From Mucilaginibacter kameinonensis (GTDB taxonomy: Bacteria; Bacteroidota; Bacteroidia; Sphingobacteriales; Sphingobacteriaceae): a stretch of DNA of 64,000 nucleotides. How positions within the stretch are numbered: position 1 is the stretch's first letter; each line of letters opens with the position of its first letter. The stretch spans positions 248,001 through 312,000 of the forward strand of contig NZ_RCWZ01000002.1 in assembly GCF_003675385.1 (NCBI RefSeq). The letters are read 5' to 3'. Of the stretch, positions 40,163-48,873 are shown in pieces. The notes under the pieces are model-generated. The model was not told where the DNA came from and ran no database searches. It saw only the letters and a list, made by a program, of their open reading frames with translations. The translations under genes and the position numbers were made by a program.

Positions 40163-41047
40163 TTAGCTTTTTTGAGCAGCTATTGCCTTGCCATAATCGG
40201 TATTCATAAAATCACCTGCTTCGTCATGATCTGTTGATTTGGTAACCGGTAACCATTTTTCAAACTCAGCTTTGCGTGCTTCGTCGGCAAGAGTTAGCAA
40301 GGCGGCAGCTTCACTACCCAATACCAGGTGCATTGGTGGTTCAGGATGTTCAACCAGATCGATCATCACTTTGGCTGCCTTTTCAGGATCGCCAACCGGA
40401 ACAAATTTACCGCTCGACATGTAATCCGCGCGTGCATCCACAGTTTGCTCATAACCTTCAACCTTTGGCGCATAGCTCATCGAGTCGCCGGCCCAATCGG
40501 TACGGAAGCCGCCCGGCTCAACGCTGGTAACCATTATGCCAAGCGGTTTTACCTCTTTATATAAAACTTCGCTGAAGCCACTTAAGCCAAATTTTGCGGC
40601 CTGGTACATGCTTAAACCTGCATTGCCTATACGACCTCCAACCGAGCTGATCTGCAAAATACGGCCCGAACGCTGTTTGCGCATATAAGGCAATACCGCA
40701 CGGGTTATCTCGATAGGAGCGTAAAGGTTTGTTTCGAGCTGGCTACGCACCTGCTCATCAGTAAACGCTTCAGTTGCACCAATGATACCGAAACCGGCAT
40801 TGTTTACCAATACATCAATTTTGCCAAAGTGTGCTACTGTATCGGCAACTGCTTTATGAACTGCCGGGTAATCGGTAACATCTAATTTTATAGGATAAAT
40901 CTGACCGGGATATTTATCTGCCAGATCTTTTAATTGTTCGGGGTTACGTGCTGTAGCGGCAACATTATCACCTGCTGCTAAAACTGCTTCTGTAAGGTTG
41001 CGACCTAATCCACGGGCGCTGCCTGTTATAAACCATACTTTTTTCAT
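40163..41047 (-). CDS. Short-chain dehydrogenase/reductase
   Basis: 294 residues. Rossmann motif TGSARGLG (about 8-15), NNAGFG, catalytic Ser in ISSVGGRIG and YxxxK (YQAAKFG). NAD(P)-dependent alcohol/ketone oxidoreductase of the classical SDR family. The frame is open to 41140, but MKKVWFITGSARG at 41047 is the natural start and a perfect -7 element lies between the two. Paralog of the SDR at 41221 but only distantly similar. Substrate unknown. Confidence 0.93.
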   Translation of the reverse strand: MKKVWFITGSARGLGRNLTEAVLAAGDNVAATARNPEQLKDLADKYPGQIYPIKLDVTDYPAVHKAVADTVAHFGKIDVLVNNAGFGIIGATEAFTDEQVRSQLETNLYAPIEITRAVLPYMRKQRSGRILQISSVGGRIGNAGLSMYQAAKFGLSGFSEVLYKEVKPLGIMVTSVEPGGFRTDWAGDSMSYAPKVEGYEQTVDARADYMSSGKFVPVGDPEKAAKVMIDLVEHPEPPMHLVLGSEAAALLTLADEARKAEFEKWLPVTKSTDHDEAGDFMNTDYGKAIAAQKS

Positions 41048-41072
41048 AGTCTTTATCTTTATTTTGATAACA

Positions 41073-41080
41073 CAAAGGTA
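41073..41080 (-). promoter_or_regulatory. -7 element of the first SDR gene
   Basis: Minus-strand TACCTTTG, perfect TAnnTTTG, 25 bp before the ATG at 41047. Confidence 0.55.
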
Positions 41081-41220
41081 GGCTGATAGGCAGCGCGGCG
41101 TTTTGTTAAAAAGCTCAAGTTGCTTTGTTAAAAAGGTCAACCTTGATTCGCTTGATTGGAGGATTTCCTGACACTTAAAATTAACATCAGGAAATCCTCC
41201 AACCAGGTAAATCAGGGTTA

Positions 41221-42036
41221 TTAAAAGAAGCTGCTCATCTTATCCATATATTCCTCAATAGGCATGGTGCCGCGCATGTTCATGAGCATGTTACCCATAT
41301 TGCCTATTACCGTGCGGAACTTGTTGCTTTTGCCGGTGGCAAGATCATCTATGGCGTTAACAATCTCCATTGGGTCGTCCAGCTGTGATTCGTCTCTTGA
41401 GCCCATGAGGTTTTGCAGTTTGTTGGTGAGTTCATCGTAAGCGGTTATGTCCGGATTTTGGTTCCAGACAACGCTTTCAACAAAGTTATTACCTTTTGAA
41501 CCACCCTGTTCTATCAGCCTTAGATGGATGTTAAGCGGTTTCAGTTCGTAATAAAGTCCTTCGGTAAGGCCTTCAAGTGCAAATTTCGACATATTGTACA
41601 ATGAACCAAGCGGCACGGCGGTAGTGATCCCCATAAATGAGCTGATGTTGATAAACATGCCGCCACCGTTTTGCCTGAAATGAGGCAGAAAAGCACGGAT
41701 AACGTTGATTGGTCCACGGGTATTTACCGCGAATTGCCAGTTGATATCTTCTTCCTTAGCAAGCTCCAGTGCACCATAAGTGCCCATGCCGGCATTGTTC
41801 ACCACAATATCAATTTTACCGAAAGCGGTAACGGCTTGTTCGGTAGCGGTTTTTACCTGCTCCAAATTGGTTACATCCAGTTTAAATATTTTGATGTTAG
41901 GGTATTGAGTTAGCTCGGTTTCCTTTTCAGGAGTGCGCATGGTAGCGGCTACGTTCCAGCCCTGGTTTGCAAAATGTTTAGCGGTTAATTTGCCCAGCCC
42001 GCTGCTGGTTCCGGTTATAAAAACTGTTTTTGACAT
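41221..42036 (-). CDS. Short-chain dehydrogenase/reductase, divergent from HxlR regulator
   Basis: 271 residues. TGTSSGLGKLTAKHF cofactor motif, NNAGMG, INISSFMG with catalytic Ser, and YNMSKFA (YxxxK). C-terminal tail is longer than usual (DESQLDDPMEIVNAIDDLAT). Divergently transcribed from an HxlR-type regulator with a compact shared promoter region, a layout typical of redox- or quinone/aldehyde-responsive SDRs (inference). Confidence 0.93.
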   Translation of the reverse strand: MSKTVFITGTSSGLGKLTAKHFANQGWNVAATMRTPEKETELTQYPNIKIFKLDVTNLEQVKTATEQAVTAFGKIDIVVNNAGMGTYGALELAKEEDINWQFAVNTRGPINVIRAFLPHFRQNGGGMFINISSFMGITTAVPLGSLYNMSKFALEGLTEGLYYELKPLNIHLRLIEQGGSKGNNFVESVVWNQNPDITAYDELTNKLQNLMGSRDESQLDDPMEIVNAIDDLATGKSNKFRTVIGNMGNMLMNMRGTMPIEEYMDKMSSFF

Positions 42037-42055
42037 GGTATTTTACTTTTTTATG

Positions 42056-42063
42056 CAAAAGTA
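42056..42063 (-). promoter_or_regulatory. -7 element of the second SDR gene
   Basis: Minus-strand TACTTTTG, perfect TAnnTTTG, 20 bp before the ATG at 42036. Only 14 bp separate it from the oppositely facing element of the HxlR gene. Confidence 0.6.
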
Positions 42064-42077
42064 AAGTGGAATTGGTA

Positions 42078-42085
42078 TAATTTTG
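42078..42085 (+). promoter_or_regulatory. -7 element of the HxlR gene
   Basis: TAATTTTG, perfect TAnnTTTG, 27 bp before the ATG at 42112. Confidence 0.6.
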
Positions 42086-42111
42086 TAACCAGTTACACGG
42101 AGTATACCAGT
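42085..42111 (+). promoter_or_regulatory. Candidate HxlR operator
   Basis: Palindrome GTAACcaGTTAC (42085-42096) and the related direct unit GTATACCAGT (42102-42111) next to GTAACCAGT (42085-42093), covering the likely transcription start between -7 and ATG. Confidence 0.5.
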
Positions 42112-42474
42112 ATGGAAGCAGGAATAACGTCACACCAACGTAATCATGCCGATGAGCGGCAGGCATTACAAGACACCATGTATGTTATTGGCGGTAAATG
42201 GACACTGCCAATCATCAATTCTATTTGCAACGGAAACAAGCGTTTCAGGGAAATTGAGCGGAGTATCCCTGGTATCACCACGCGCATGCTATCGCGCGAG
42301 CTAAAGACCATGGAAATGAACAAGCTCGTTAAACGTACCGTAACCCCAACGTCGCCGGTTTTAATCGAGTATGAATCTACAGAGTACTGCCGCAGTTTTG
42401 GTAATATCATTTTGGAGATGATAAAATGGGGCAAAGAGCACCGGGAGATGTTACGCAATACCGATAAGCAGTAA
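42112..42474 (+). CDS. HxlR family transcriptional regulator
   Basis: 120 residues, a single winged helix: TMYVIGGKWTLPIINSICNG, KRFREIERSIPGITTRMLSR, LKTMEMNKLVKRTVTPTSPV, typical of HxlR/YodB proteins. Cys-based sensing is known in this family; here the Cys residues are at CNG (about 39) and YCRS (about 88), not at the N-terminal YodB position. Likely represses itself and the divergent SDR (inference). Confidence 0.93.
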   Translation: MEAGITSHQRNHADERQALQDTMYVIGGKWTLPIINSICNGNKRFREIERSIPGITTRMLSRELKTMEMNKLVKRTVTPTSPVLIEYESTEYCRSFGNIILEMIKWGKEHREMLRNTDKQ

Positions 42475-42553
42475 TTGGCGATTTTATTACAAATTGTAAC
42501 AGTTAAGTTATCTTTAACAGTCATCTGTAATAAAAACCTATTTTCACCGGGTA

Positions 42554-43942
42554 ATGAAACATCTCATCCAATTAACCTGCAAAGGCCTTTTCTTTTTGGC
42601 TTTTATATTTTTAATTACACCCGTATCGGCACAAAAAAAGCAATTGCCTAATATCATTTTTGTACTGGCCGATGATATGGGATACTCCGATTTAAGCTGT
42701 TATGGCAATCCGGTAATCCGTACGCCATTTTTAGATAAGATGGCGCAAAAAGGGGTGAGGGCGACAAATTACGTGGTAAGCAGTCCAACCTGTACGCCAT
42801 CACGTGCTTCATTACTTACCGGGCGTTATGCCTCAAGGATGAATTTGCCTTACCCTATCGGGCCAGGCTCCTCATTGGGTATTCCTGATCAGGAAGTTAC
42901 CATTGCTGAAATGCTGAAGCAGGTAGGTTATAAAACAGCCATGATTGGCAAGTGGCACCTCGGTGACCATGCAGCCTATAACCATCCGATGGCCCAGGGT
43001 TTTGATTCATATTATGGCTTGCTGTACAGCCATGATTACCGCTCGCCTTATGTAAAAACTGATACAACTATCAAGGTGTTTCGCAATCATAAGCCCGAGA
43101 TCTTAAAACCGGCAGATTCATCATTGATTGAGTTGTACCAGCGTGAAACTATTCGCTATATAAAATCACAGAAAAAAGGAGATAAGCCATTTTTCTTATA
43201 CCTTGCTCATAACATGCCGCATTTACCGGTAGCCTTTGCGTCATCGGCAAAAAATAAGAACCGAAGCGATGGCGGCCATTTGGGTGATGTGGTTGAGCAA
43301 CTGGATGAAAGTCTTGGCCAGGTTTGGGCCGAACTTGAAAAACAGGGTCTGGCCGATAATACCATATTTATGTTTTCGAGTGATAACGGCCCGTGGATAG
43401 ATTTTCCGGATCGCATGCTGGGCGATAGCGCTACCAGGCACTGGGATGCAGGTACTGCCGGCGTTTTTCGTGGTAGCAAGGGATTAACATACGAGGGTGG
43501 GGTACGTGAGCCATTCATTGTTTACTGGAAAAACCATACCCCGGTTGGCGCAAGTATAACCAGTATGATGAGTAATTTGGACGTGTTGCCTACGCTTGCC
43601 AATTGGACTGGTGCTCAGCTTCCTAAAGGCCGCACACTGGATGGACAGTCGATAGCTGATGTATTAACAGGCAAGGCACCTAAACATCCAGAGCACAGGC
43701 CTATTTACTACTATAATAACAGCGTTTGTGAAGCTGTTCGCTTGGAGGATTGGAAGTATCGTGAAGTAAAGGCCAACAATAATGTTGGTGGTGTGGCAGG
43801 TTCACCGCTACCCGCAAAAACCGAATTGTTTAACCTGGCCTACGATCCCAGTGAACGTACCAACGTAATCAAAGATTACCCTGAAATTGCCAGGAAACTA
43901 AAAGCTCTTTTTGATCAGTATCCGGGGATGAAAGAAAATTAA
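42554..43942 (+). CDS. Secreted arylsulfatase-like sulfatase
   Basis: 462 residues. Signal peptide up to VSA-QKKQLP. The family S1 signature [14 protein letters not shown] gives Cys80, the residue converted to formylglycine. Metal ligands are in [15 protein letters not shown] and SSDNGPW, with KWHLGD and AHNMPHLP also present. Removes sulfate esters from a glycan or lipid in the periplasm or outside. It is not in the SusCD locus, and no sulfatase-maturation enzyme is linked. It complements the sulfotransferase at 20523 only in chemistry, not in position. Confidence 0.93.
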   Translation: MKHLIQLTCKGLFFLAFIFLITPVSAQKKQLPNIIFVLADDMGYSDLSCYGNPVIRTPFLDKMAQKGVRATNYVVSSPTCTPSRASLLTGRYASRMNLPYPIGPGSSLGIPDQEVTIAEMLKQVGYKTAMIGKWHLGDHAAYNHPMAQGFDSYYGLLYSHDYRSPYVKTDTTIKVFRNHKPEILKPADSSLIELYQRETIRYIKSQKKGDKPFFLYLAHNMPHLPVAFASSAKNKNRSDGGHLGDVVEQLDESLGQVWAELEKQGLADNTIFMFSSDNGPWIDFPDRMLGDSATRHWDAGTAGVFRGSKGLTYEGGVREPFIVYWKNHTPVGASITSMMSNLDVLPTLANWTGAQLPKGRTLDGQSIADVLTGKAPKHPEHRPIYYYNNSVCEAVRLEDWKYREVKANNNVGGVAGSPLPAKTELFNLAYDPSERTNVIKDYPEIARKLKALFDQYPGMKEN

Positions 43943-44358
43943 GAAAGATAAAGAGTCGTATACTTAATAGCATGTTATTATATAATGATACTTGCTATTA
44001 AGTATACCTTGATTTTGGTAGTATAAACCTTCGATCCTTATTAATGCCGGCCAATAGATTGCCTGCCACCTTCCTTATCCATAGGTGAAGAATTTACAAT
44101 GCCTGTATCTCATACAGGGCCTCCGGTAATTCATCAATAATTCCATATTGCCGCTGTGTTTTACCTCAACATGGCACAACTCCATTTTTAAAAGTTGACA
44201 GGACTGACATTTTAGTGAAAAATTCTGCCACCCGGCATTTAAAACTTAATTGTATCGTAAAAAATGGCTTCTTTTGAATTTGCCTTTTCACAACCTGTAG
44301 CTATTGTTGTTAACCATTAAGCGTTGACATACCCCTGCAAGCAGAAACAGAAATTTAT
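43943..44358. other. 416-bp gap with one perfect hairpin
   Basis: A perfect 15-bp inverted repeat, GTATACTTAATAGCA (43958-43972) with TGCTATTAAGTATAC (43993-44007), follows the sulfatase stop and may act as a weak terminator, though no U-run follows. A short CCTGTATctcATACAGG hairpin lies near 44103. No ORF seen. Confidence 0.5.
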
Positions 44359-45180
44359 ATGGAAAGTATAAACGAGATTTTTGATTTGGAATGTTTCTTT
44401 CACCTGTCGCCCGATTGGTTGTGCGTGGCCGGGTTCGACGGGTATTTTAAAAAGATTAACCCTGCCGTTTCTAAAACCTTAGGCTACACCGAAAGTGAAC
44501 TGTTTGCAAAGCCTATTGACTCGTTTGTTTTTGTTGATGATAGGAGCATTACTGCAGCCAAACGTGAGAGCATCATTAAGAATAATCCGCTTTATGATTT
44601 TGAAAACAGGTATGTAACCAAAAGCGGGGAAATTGTCTGGCTCTCCTGGACATCGATGCCGGTACAAAGCCAGCAATTGGTTTTTGCCATTGCCAGGAAT
44701 ATTACTGATAAGAAGAAACTTGAAGAATTTAGCAAGACATCGGTAATTTTTAATGGCATAGAAGGGAAGTTGCCCTTGACGCAACATAGTGATGCAATTA
44801 ATGGCGTTAATGAGTTTCCGCGTTCTGGCAATTTAAAGCCCATCAGCGAGCTTTCCATTGCCGATCAGTTATGGCTTTATGAGCTTGAAACATTGGTAAG
44901 GAAATATATTGGGAAAGTTGATTTGAGCATTGTACTGCTGAGCAACGAAATGGGTTTAAGCGAAAGGCAGCTGCACCGTCGCATCAAAAATACCACAGGT
45001 ATTACACCCAATAATTACATCCGCAGAATCCGTTTACATATGTCTATGGAAGCTATAAACAGTGGCAAATACCGTACTGTTGCCGAAATATCTTATGTTG
45101 CCGGTTTTGAAACCCCTGCCTATTTCAGAAAGCTGTTTAAAGAGTTTTACGGCCGGGATGTAGCCGAACTACTGCAATAA
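44359..45180 (+). CDS. PAS domain fused to AraC helix-turn-helix
   Basis: 273 residues. The N-terminal PAS/PAC domain is at about 8-122 (FFHLSPDWLCVAGFDGYFKK, LGYTESELFAKPIDSFVFVD, VFAIARNITDKKKLEEF). The AraC-type DNA-binding domain is at about 175-273 (VDLSIVLLSNEMGLSERQLH, GITPNNYIRRIRLHMSMEAI, EISYVAGFETPAYFRKLFKE). A one-component regulator in which a small molecule or redox signal sensed by PAS likely gates DNA binding. No kinase or receiver domain. Target unknown. Confidence 0.88.
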   Translation: MESINEIFDLECFFHLSPDWLCVAGFDGYFKKINPAVSKTLGYTESELFAKPIDSFVFVDDRSITAAKRESIIKNNPLYDFENRYVTKSGEIVWLSWTSMPVQSQQLVFAIARNITDKKKLEEFSKTSVIFNGIEGKLPLTQHSDAINGVNEFPRSGNLKPISELSIADQLWLYELETLVRKYIGKVDLSIVLLSNEMGLSERQLHRRIKNTTGITPNNYIRRIRLHMSMEAINSGKYRTVAEISYVAGFETPAYFRKLFKEFYGRDVAELLQ

Positions 45181-45199
45181 TTTAAAAGCTGTACAGTTG

Positions 45200-45691
45200 T
45201 TATTTAATCCTTCTCATGGGGAATGGTATGGCTTTCTGTTTACCTTTCCATGTTCCTGATATTTCGGCTACCAATGAGTCTTTACTGATTTGCGTATAAG
45301 TTATTTTTTGCGGAAAGTCATGCTCCGGATTTTCAAAAACGAGGTGTTTGTTATTTGACGAAGTGAGTGTAAACGTTACCGCTTTGCCATCGTTTTGATT
45401 TTTTACTGTTGGGATATAATATAGTTTACCGGAATGCTGTTCTAACCTGATATGCTCGGATGATACAGTGTCTGTGCCTGCTAACGAATAACTCCGGCCA
45501 AGAAAAGTGGAATCATTTAGTTTTTTCCAGGTTTCGATATCCAGTGTTTTTTCCGATTGGTTTTTCCAACTGCCGATAAGCCATTTAGCTTGCGTGATAG
45601 GCGCAGTTTTTTTCTGCCCGAAAGCACTATGTGAAAACGCCATGCAGGCTATAACAAATAGCTGTAATTTGGAATGACGAAGCAGGTTCAT
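45200..45691 (-). CDS. DUF6265 secreted protein
   Basis: 163 residues with signal peptide (MNLLRHSKLQLFVIACMAFS, ending SAFG). The body WLIGSWKNQSEKTLDIETWK, FLGRSYSLAGTDTVSSEHIR, FENPEHDFPQKITYTQIS is the DUF6265 pattern, a lipocalin-like beta barrel in many Bacteroidota. Function unknown. Convergent with the PAS-AraC gene, 19 bp between stops. Confidence 0.8.
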   Translation of the reverse strand: MNLLRHSKLQLFVIACMAFSHSAFGQKKTAPITQAKWLIGSWKNQSEKTLDIETWKKLNDSTFLGRSYSLAGTDTVSSEHIRLEQHSGKLYYIPTVKNQNDGKAVTFTLTSSNNKHLVFENPEHDFPQKITYTQISKDSLVAEISGTWKGKQKAIPFPMRRIK

Positions 45692-45882
45692 TGGGTTTGT
45701 GACTAAGTGATGGAAGGTACAATTTAAAATGAAGATATCAAAGATGAGCCCGTGTGTTGGGTTTGGCTTTTGTCCTCAAAACTAAGATTTGATTGTCGCA
45801 AATGCCCCTGATGTTTGTCGCTTACATAGCCCTGCATTACTGTTTATTCTCAGGATATTTCATATAAACCAATAGCTATATC

Positions 45883-46311
45883 ATGGAAAACGCAGCAAAC
45901 AACAATACCGAACGCATCACGATAAAAGAAAGCCAAAAGATCCTTGATGTTAAATGCGCTATGCTCAATGGTTCAACCCTTGAACAGGTGATGATGAACA
46001 ATGCAAGTTTTAAGGATGTATGCATTACCGGGCTTAAGATTGAAGATGCCAACCTGAGCGATCTGGAAATAAAATACGCGCAACTCGGCGGAGCTTACAT
46101 TCACGATATAGGTATGCCGCCCGAAGGTCATCCGGCTTATGACCCTGACGCGAAGCAACGCCCGCTTAAATTTGAAAATTGCGATTTGCAGGGCAGTACT
46201 ATAACTGATTGTAACCTGAGTAATGTCAGCATCTCTGATTGTAACCTAAGCGGCATGAAAATTAATGGTATCGAAGTTGCTGACCTGCTGAAAGCATATC
46301 AACAGAAATAG
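45883..46311 (+). CDS. Pentapeptide-repeat-like protein
   Basis: 142 residues. A(D/N)LxxL-type repeats are visible (NASFKDVCITGLKIEDANLS, DLEIKYAQLGGAYIHDIGMP, CDLQGSTITDCNLSNVSISD), predicting a right-handed beta helix with an interruption around GMPPEGHPAYDPDAKQRPL. Cytoplasmic, no signal peptide. Role unknown; such proteins are often scaffolds or DNA mimics. Confidence 0.75.
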   Translation: MENAANNNTERITIKESQKILDVKCAMLNGSTLEQVMMNNASFKDVCITGLKIEDANLSDLEIKYAQLGGAYIHDIGMPPEGHPAYDPDAKQRPLKFENCDLQGSTITDCNLSNVSISDCNLSGMKINGIEVADLLKAYQQK

Positions 46312-46325
46312 ATATTACTATAAAT

Positions 46326-46359
46326 AAAAAGCCCTGCTAAGTTTTTAAACTTAGCAGGG
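46326..46359 (-). terminator. Rho-independent terminator of the M1 peptidase gene
   Basis: Perfect 13-bp stem CCCTGCTAAGTTT (46332-46344) with AAACTTAGCAGGG (46347-46359). On the minus strand it is followed by CTTTTTATTT. It also ends the pentapeptide gene on the other strand. Confidence 0.85.
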
Positions 46360-46397
46360 ATAAAAGCTTTGGGCTTTATGCTTTCAGCTTTAAGCTC

Positions 46398-48275
46398 TTA
46401 ATTAGTGCTTGTCCACACGTTATCCTTCTTATTACTATCAGGATCATAAGTGGTACCCAATACTATTTTCTTAACCGCTTTTTTTGCGGTGAAGTTGACA
46501 GTTGTTGATTTATTGCCGCTTGCCCAAACAGCTATGCTTTTATGTACCAGTTCGGTAGTGCCGTCGGCATAGGTAAGGGTTAAATTAACCGGGATGGGTT
46601 TGCTGCCAATTTGGGTAATAGCAGCGGTATATTTTAAACCGGTGTTAGTCACTTTGCTTAGGGCCAGGTCGGTTACGCCATTATCAAAGAACCAGGCTTT
46701 CCAAAACCAGTTAAGGTTCATGCCCGAGCCGGTGTTCATGCAGTTAAAAAAATCGTAAGGCATAGGGTGCTTACCGTGCCATTGTGCTATATAGTAATGC
46801 AGGGCTTTGGTAAACAATTCGTCGCCAAGCATGTCCTTTACATATAAATAACCTAAGCCAGGTTTAGGATAGCTATCGGTAAAGCTGGCTGTTCCGGTAA
46901 GCATAGGGGTGAGGGTCATTACAGGAACATCAACTTCATGGCCGGCGCTTTGCTCAACAGCAGCTACGCCATATGGGTCAACTATTGAAGGATCGATCTC
47001 CGGACTTACCAGCCATTCGCCAATGGTTGCCCAGCCTTCATCCATCCAGCCATATTTGGTTTCGTTAATACCCATATAAAAAGGGAACATGGTATGGAAT
47101 ATTTCATGGTCGGTAAGTTCAATGGCATCGGCTTTGTCTTCAAGCGGGTTATCATTTACCATCATTGGGTATTCCATCTGGTCAAGGCCATCAAAAACAG
47201 TTTCGTGCTGATATGGATAAGGCCATTTCGGGAATTTGTAGCTCATAACTTCAACCGTTTTACGGGCGTAGTCAACTACCGCGTAATAATCTTTGTGTTT
47301 TTCATTAAACACGGCATCTACGCGGGTACGCCTGCCAGTTTTAGGGTCAACTACCAGGCTTGATGCCTTCCATAAATAATGATTGCTGGTAGCAAAAACA
47401 AAATCGGTAACATCATCTGCCTCAAACTTCCAGGTGTTAGTTGCATTGTTTTTGGTGATGTTGCCGGTCTTTACGTCTTCTTCAGTAATGATATCGGTTA
47501 CCTTATCACTTGCACCGGCATCAGCAATACGTTTAACAATGCGGCTGTCGTAAACATCGTCGGCATTTTTCAAATCTCCGGTTGCCCAAACTTTGTAATC
47601 GCCCGGAACGGTGATCTCGGCGCTGAAATGGCAAAAATCGTTGTAAAACTCTTGGGGGCCTGTATATGGATAGTCGTTCCATCCGTCGATATCATCGTAT
47701 ACTGCTATTCTCGGAAAAAAATAAGCGATAAAGAACGCGCCGGTATCAACCTGGCCGGTACGGATATGTGAACCTTTGTTTAAAGTATATGCATAACTGA
47801 TATCAAAATGCACTTTTTGTTTGGGAGCGATAGGTGTAACCTTCTGCGTCATGTTTGTGCCATTGATCCGACGGGTTTTGGAGCTATCGGGCGTTTTATT
47901 ATCAATAGCAAGGCTTTTGATCTGCACACCATCGATTAGGTCTTCGGCCGAAACCGGCATTTGGCGTATTACTCCTTTTTTATACAGGTTAGGATACAGT
48001 TTAAATTGTATACGTTTTAAAGTATCAGGACTATTATTGATATAATCGATGCCAACGGTACCGGTCACCAGCCTGGTTTTAGGATCGAAATTTACCTTGA
48101 TCTTGTAATCGGCAGTGTTTTGCCAGTAGTTTTTACCGGGAGCGCCGGTTGCAGTCCGTGTGCCTTTGGTATAGGTTTTTTGCAGGTTTACGGCTATGGG
48201 TAAAGTTTGTTGAGCCGATACAATGCTTGCGCCAAATAGTAAAATAAATGGCAATAATTTTTTTATACTGATCAT
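46398..48275 (-). CDS. M1 family metallopeptidase, secreted
   Basis: 625 residues with signal peptide (MISIKKLLPFILLFGASIVS before AQQTLP). Zinc site HEIFH (His390, Glu391, His394) followed exactly 18 residues later by Glu413 in WMDEGW, the M1 pattern. The substrate-binding GxMEN motif is replaced by QMEYPM. Beta-sandwich N-domain includes VNFDPKTRLVTGTVGIDYIN. Likely aminopeptidase or leukotriene-A4-hydrolase-like, exported. Terminator at 46326-46359. Confidence 0.93.
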   Translation of the reverse strand: MISIKKLLPFILLFGASIVSAQQTLPIAVNLQKTYTKGTRTATGAPGKNYWQNTADYKIKVNFDPKTRLVTGTVGIDYINNSPDTLKRIQFKLYPNLYKKGVIRQMPVSAEDLIDGVQIKSLAIDNKTPDSSKTRRINGTNMTQKVTPIAPKQKVHFDISYAYTLNKGSHIRTGQVDTGAFFIAYFFPRIAVYDDIDGWNDYPYTGPQEFYNDFCHFSAEITVPGDYKVWATGDLKNADDVYDSRIVKRIADAGASDKVTDIITEEDVKTGNITKNNATNTWKFEADDVTDFVFATSNHYLWKASSLVVDPKTGRRTRVDAVFNEKHKDYYAVVDYARKTVEVMSYKFPKWPYPYQHETVFDGLDQMEYPMMVNDNPLEDKADAIELTDHEIFHTMFPFYMGINETKYGWMDEGWATIGEWLVSPEIDPSIVDPYGVAAVEQSAGHEVDVPVMTLTPMLTGTASFTDSYPKPGLGYLYVKDMLGDELFTKALHYYIAQWHGKHPMPYDFFNCMNTGSGMNLNWFWKAWFFDNGVTDLALSKVTNTGLKYTAAITQIGSKPIPVNLTLTYADGTTELVHKSIAVWASGNKSTTVNFTAKKAVKKIVLGTTYDPDSNKKDNVWTSTN

Positions 48276-48417
48276 TTATGCAGATGTATATAAGTTATAT
48301 TTGAGGTAAATATAATAAACCGTTACTGAACCTGGTAAGCGATAATTTTGTATCACCGGTGTGTTACAGAACGATTTAGTAAGGTTTTGAGGAATTTACC
48401 ATTTATAAATAATATCC

Positions 48418-48654
48418 ATGACTGCCGAAAAAATGATCATTGTAACCGGTAAGCAATACCTTCAGCTAAAACAAAATTTAGAGAGCAGCGAAGGGCTTAG
48501 CTATAATATAGGCACCGATAAGCACCCGGAAGTAGTTAAGATCACGAACATTTATATGGATACTGATCCCGACTTTACCCGTAACCCGCGCCAATTTGCA
48601 AGCATGCACGAGGATTTGAATGTGCAGGTGAAACTGGAGTATGTAGTTGAGTAA
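48418..48654 (+). CDS. Small protein of unknown function
   Basis: 78 residues with a mix of charged and aromatic positions (MIIVTGKQYLQLKQNLESSE, VVKITNIYMDTDPDFTRNPR). No signal peptide or membrane helix. The first two residues read MTAEKM, so ATG 48433 (MIIVTGK) is an alternative start. Divergent from the M1 gene. No family recognised. Confidence 0.6.
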   Translation: MTAEKMIIVTGKQYLQLKQNLESSEGLSYNIGTDKHPEVVKITNIYMDTDPDFTRNPRQFASMHEDLNVQVKLEYVVE

Positions 48655-48689
48655 ACCGCAGATATTCGACGCTGCAATGTTACGCCTGT

Positions 48690-48835
48690 TTTATTTGTAT
48701 GCACCGTTAGGTGCTACCTGTTTGTAGGATATATACAGAAAAAAAATGCGCCGTAGGTGCTACTCGGTATACTATATGTAAATGGGTAACGCCTACGGCG
48801 CAAATATTTATTACTTGTTTTGCTACAAATGAGTA
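48690..48835. repeat. CCGTAGGTGCTACC-type repeat region
   Basis: Two related units (CACCGTTAGGTGCTACCTG near 48702 and GCGCCGTAGGTGCTACTCGG near 48750), and a hairpin TGCGCCGTAGG against CCTACGGCGCA spanning about 48749-48803. Main content of the 219-bp gap before the Nudix regulator. Confidence 0.55.
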
Positions 48836-48873
48836 TTCCCTGCGGGGAATCAGAACTTTTTAGCAAGAACTAT

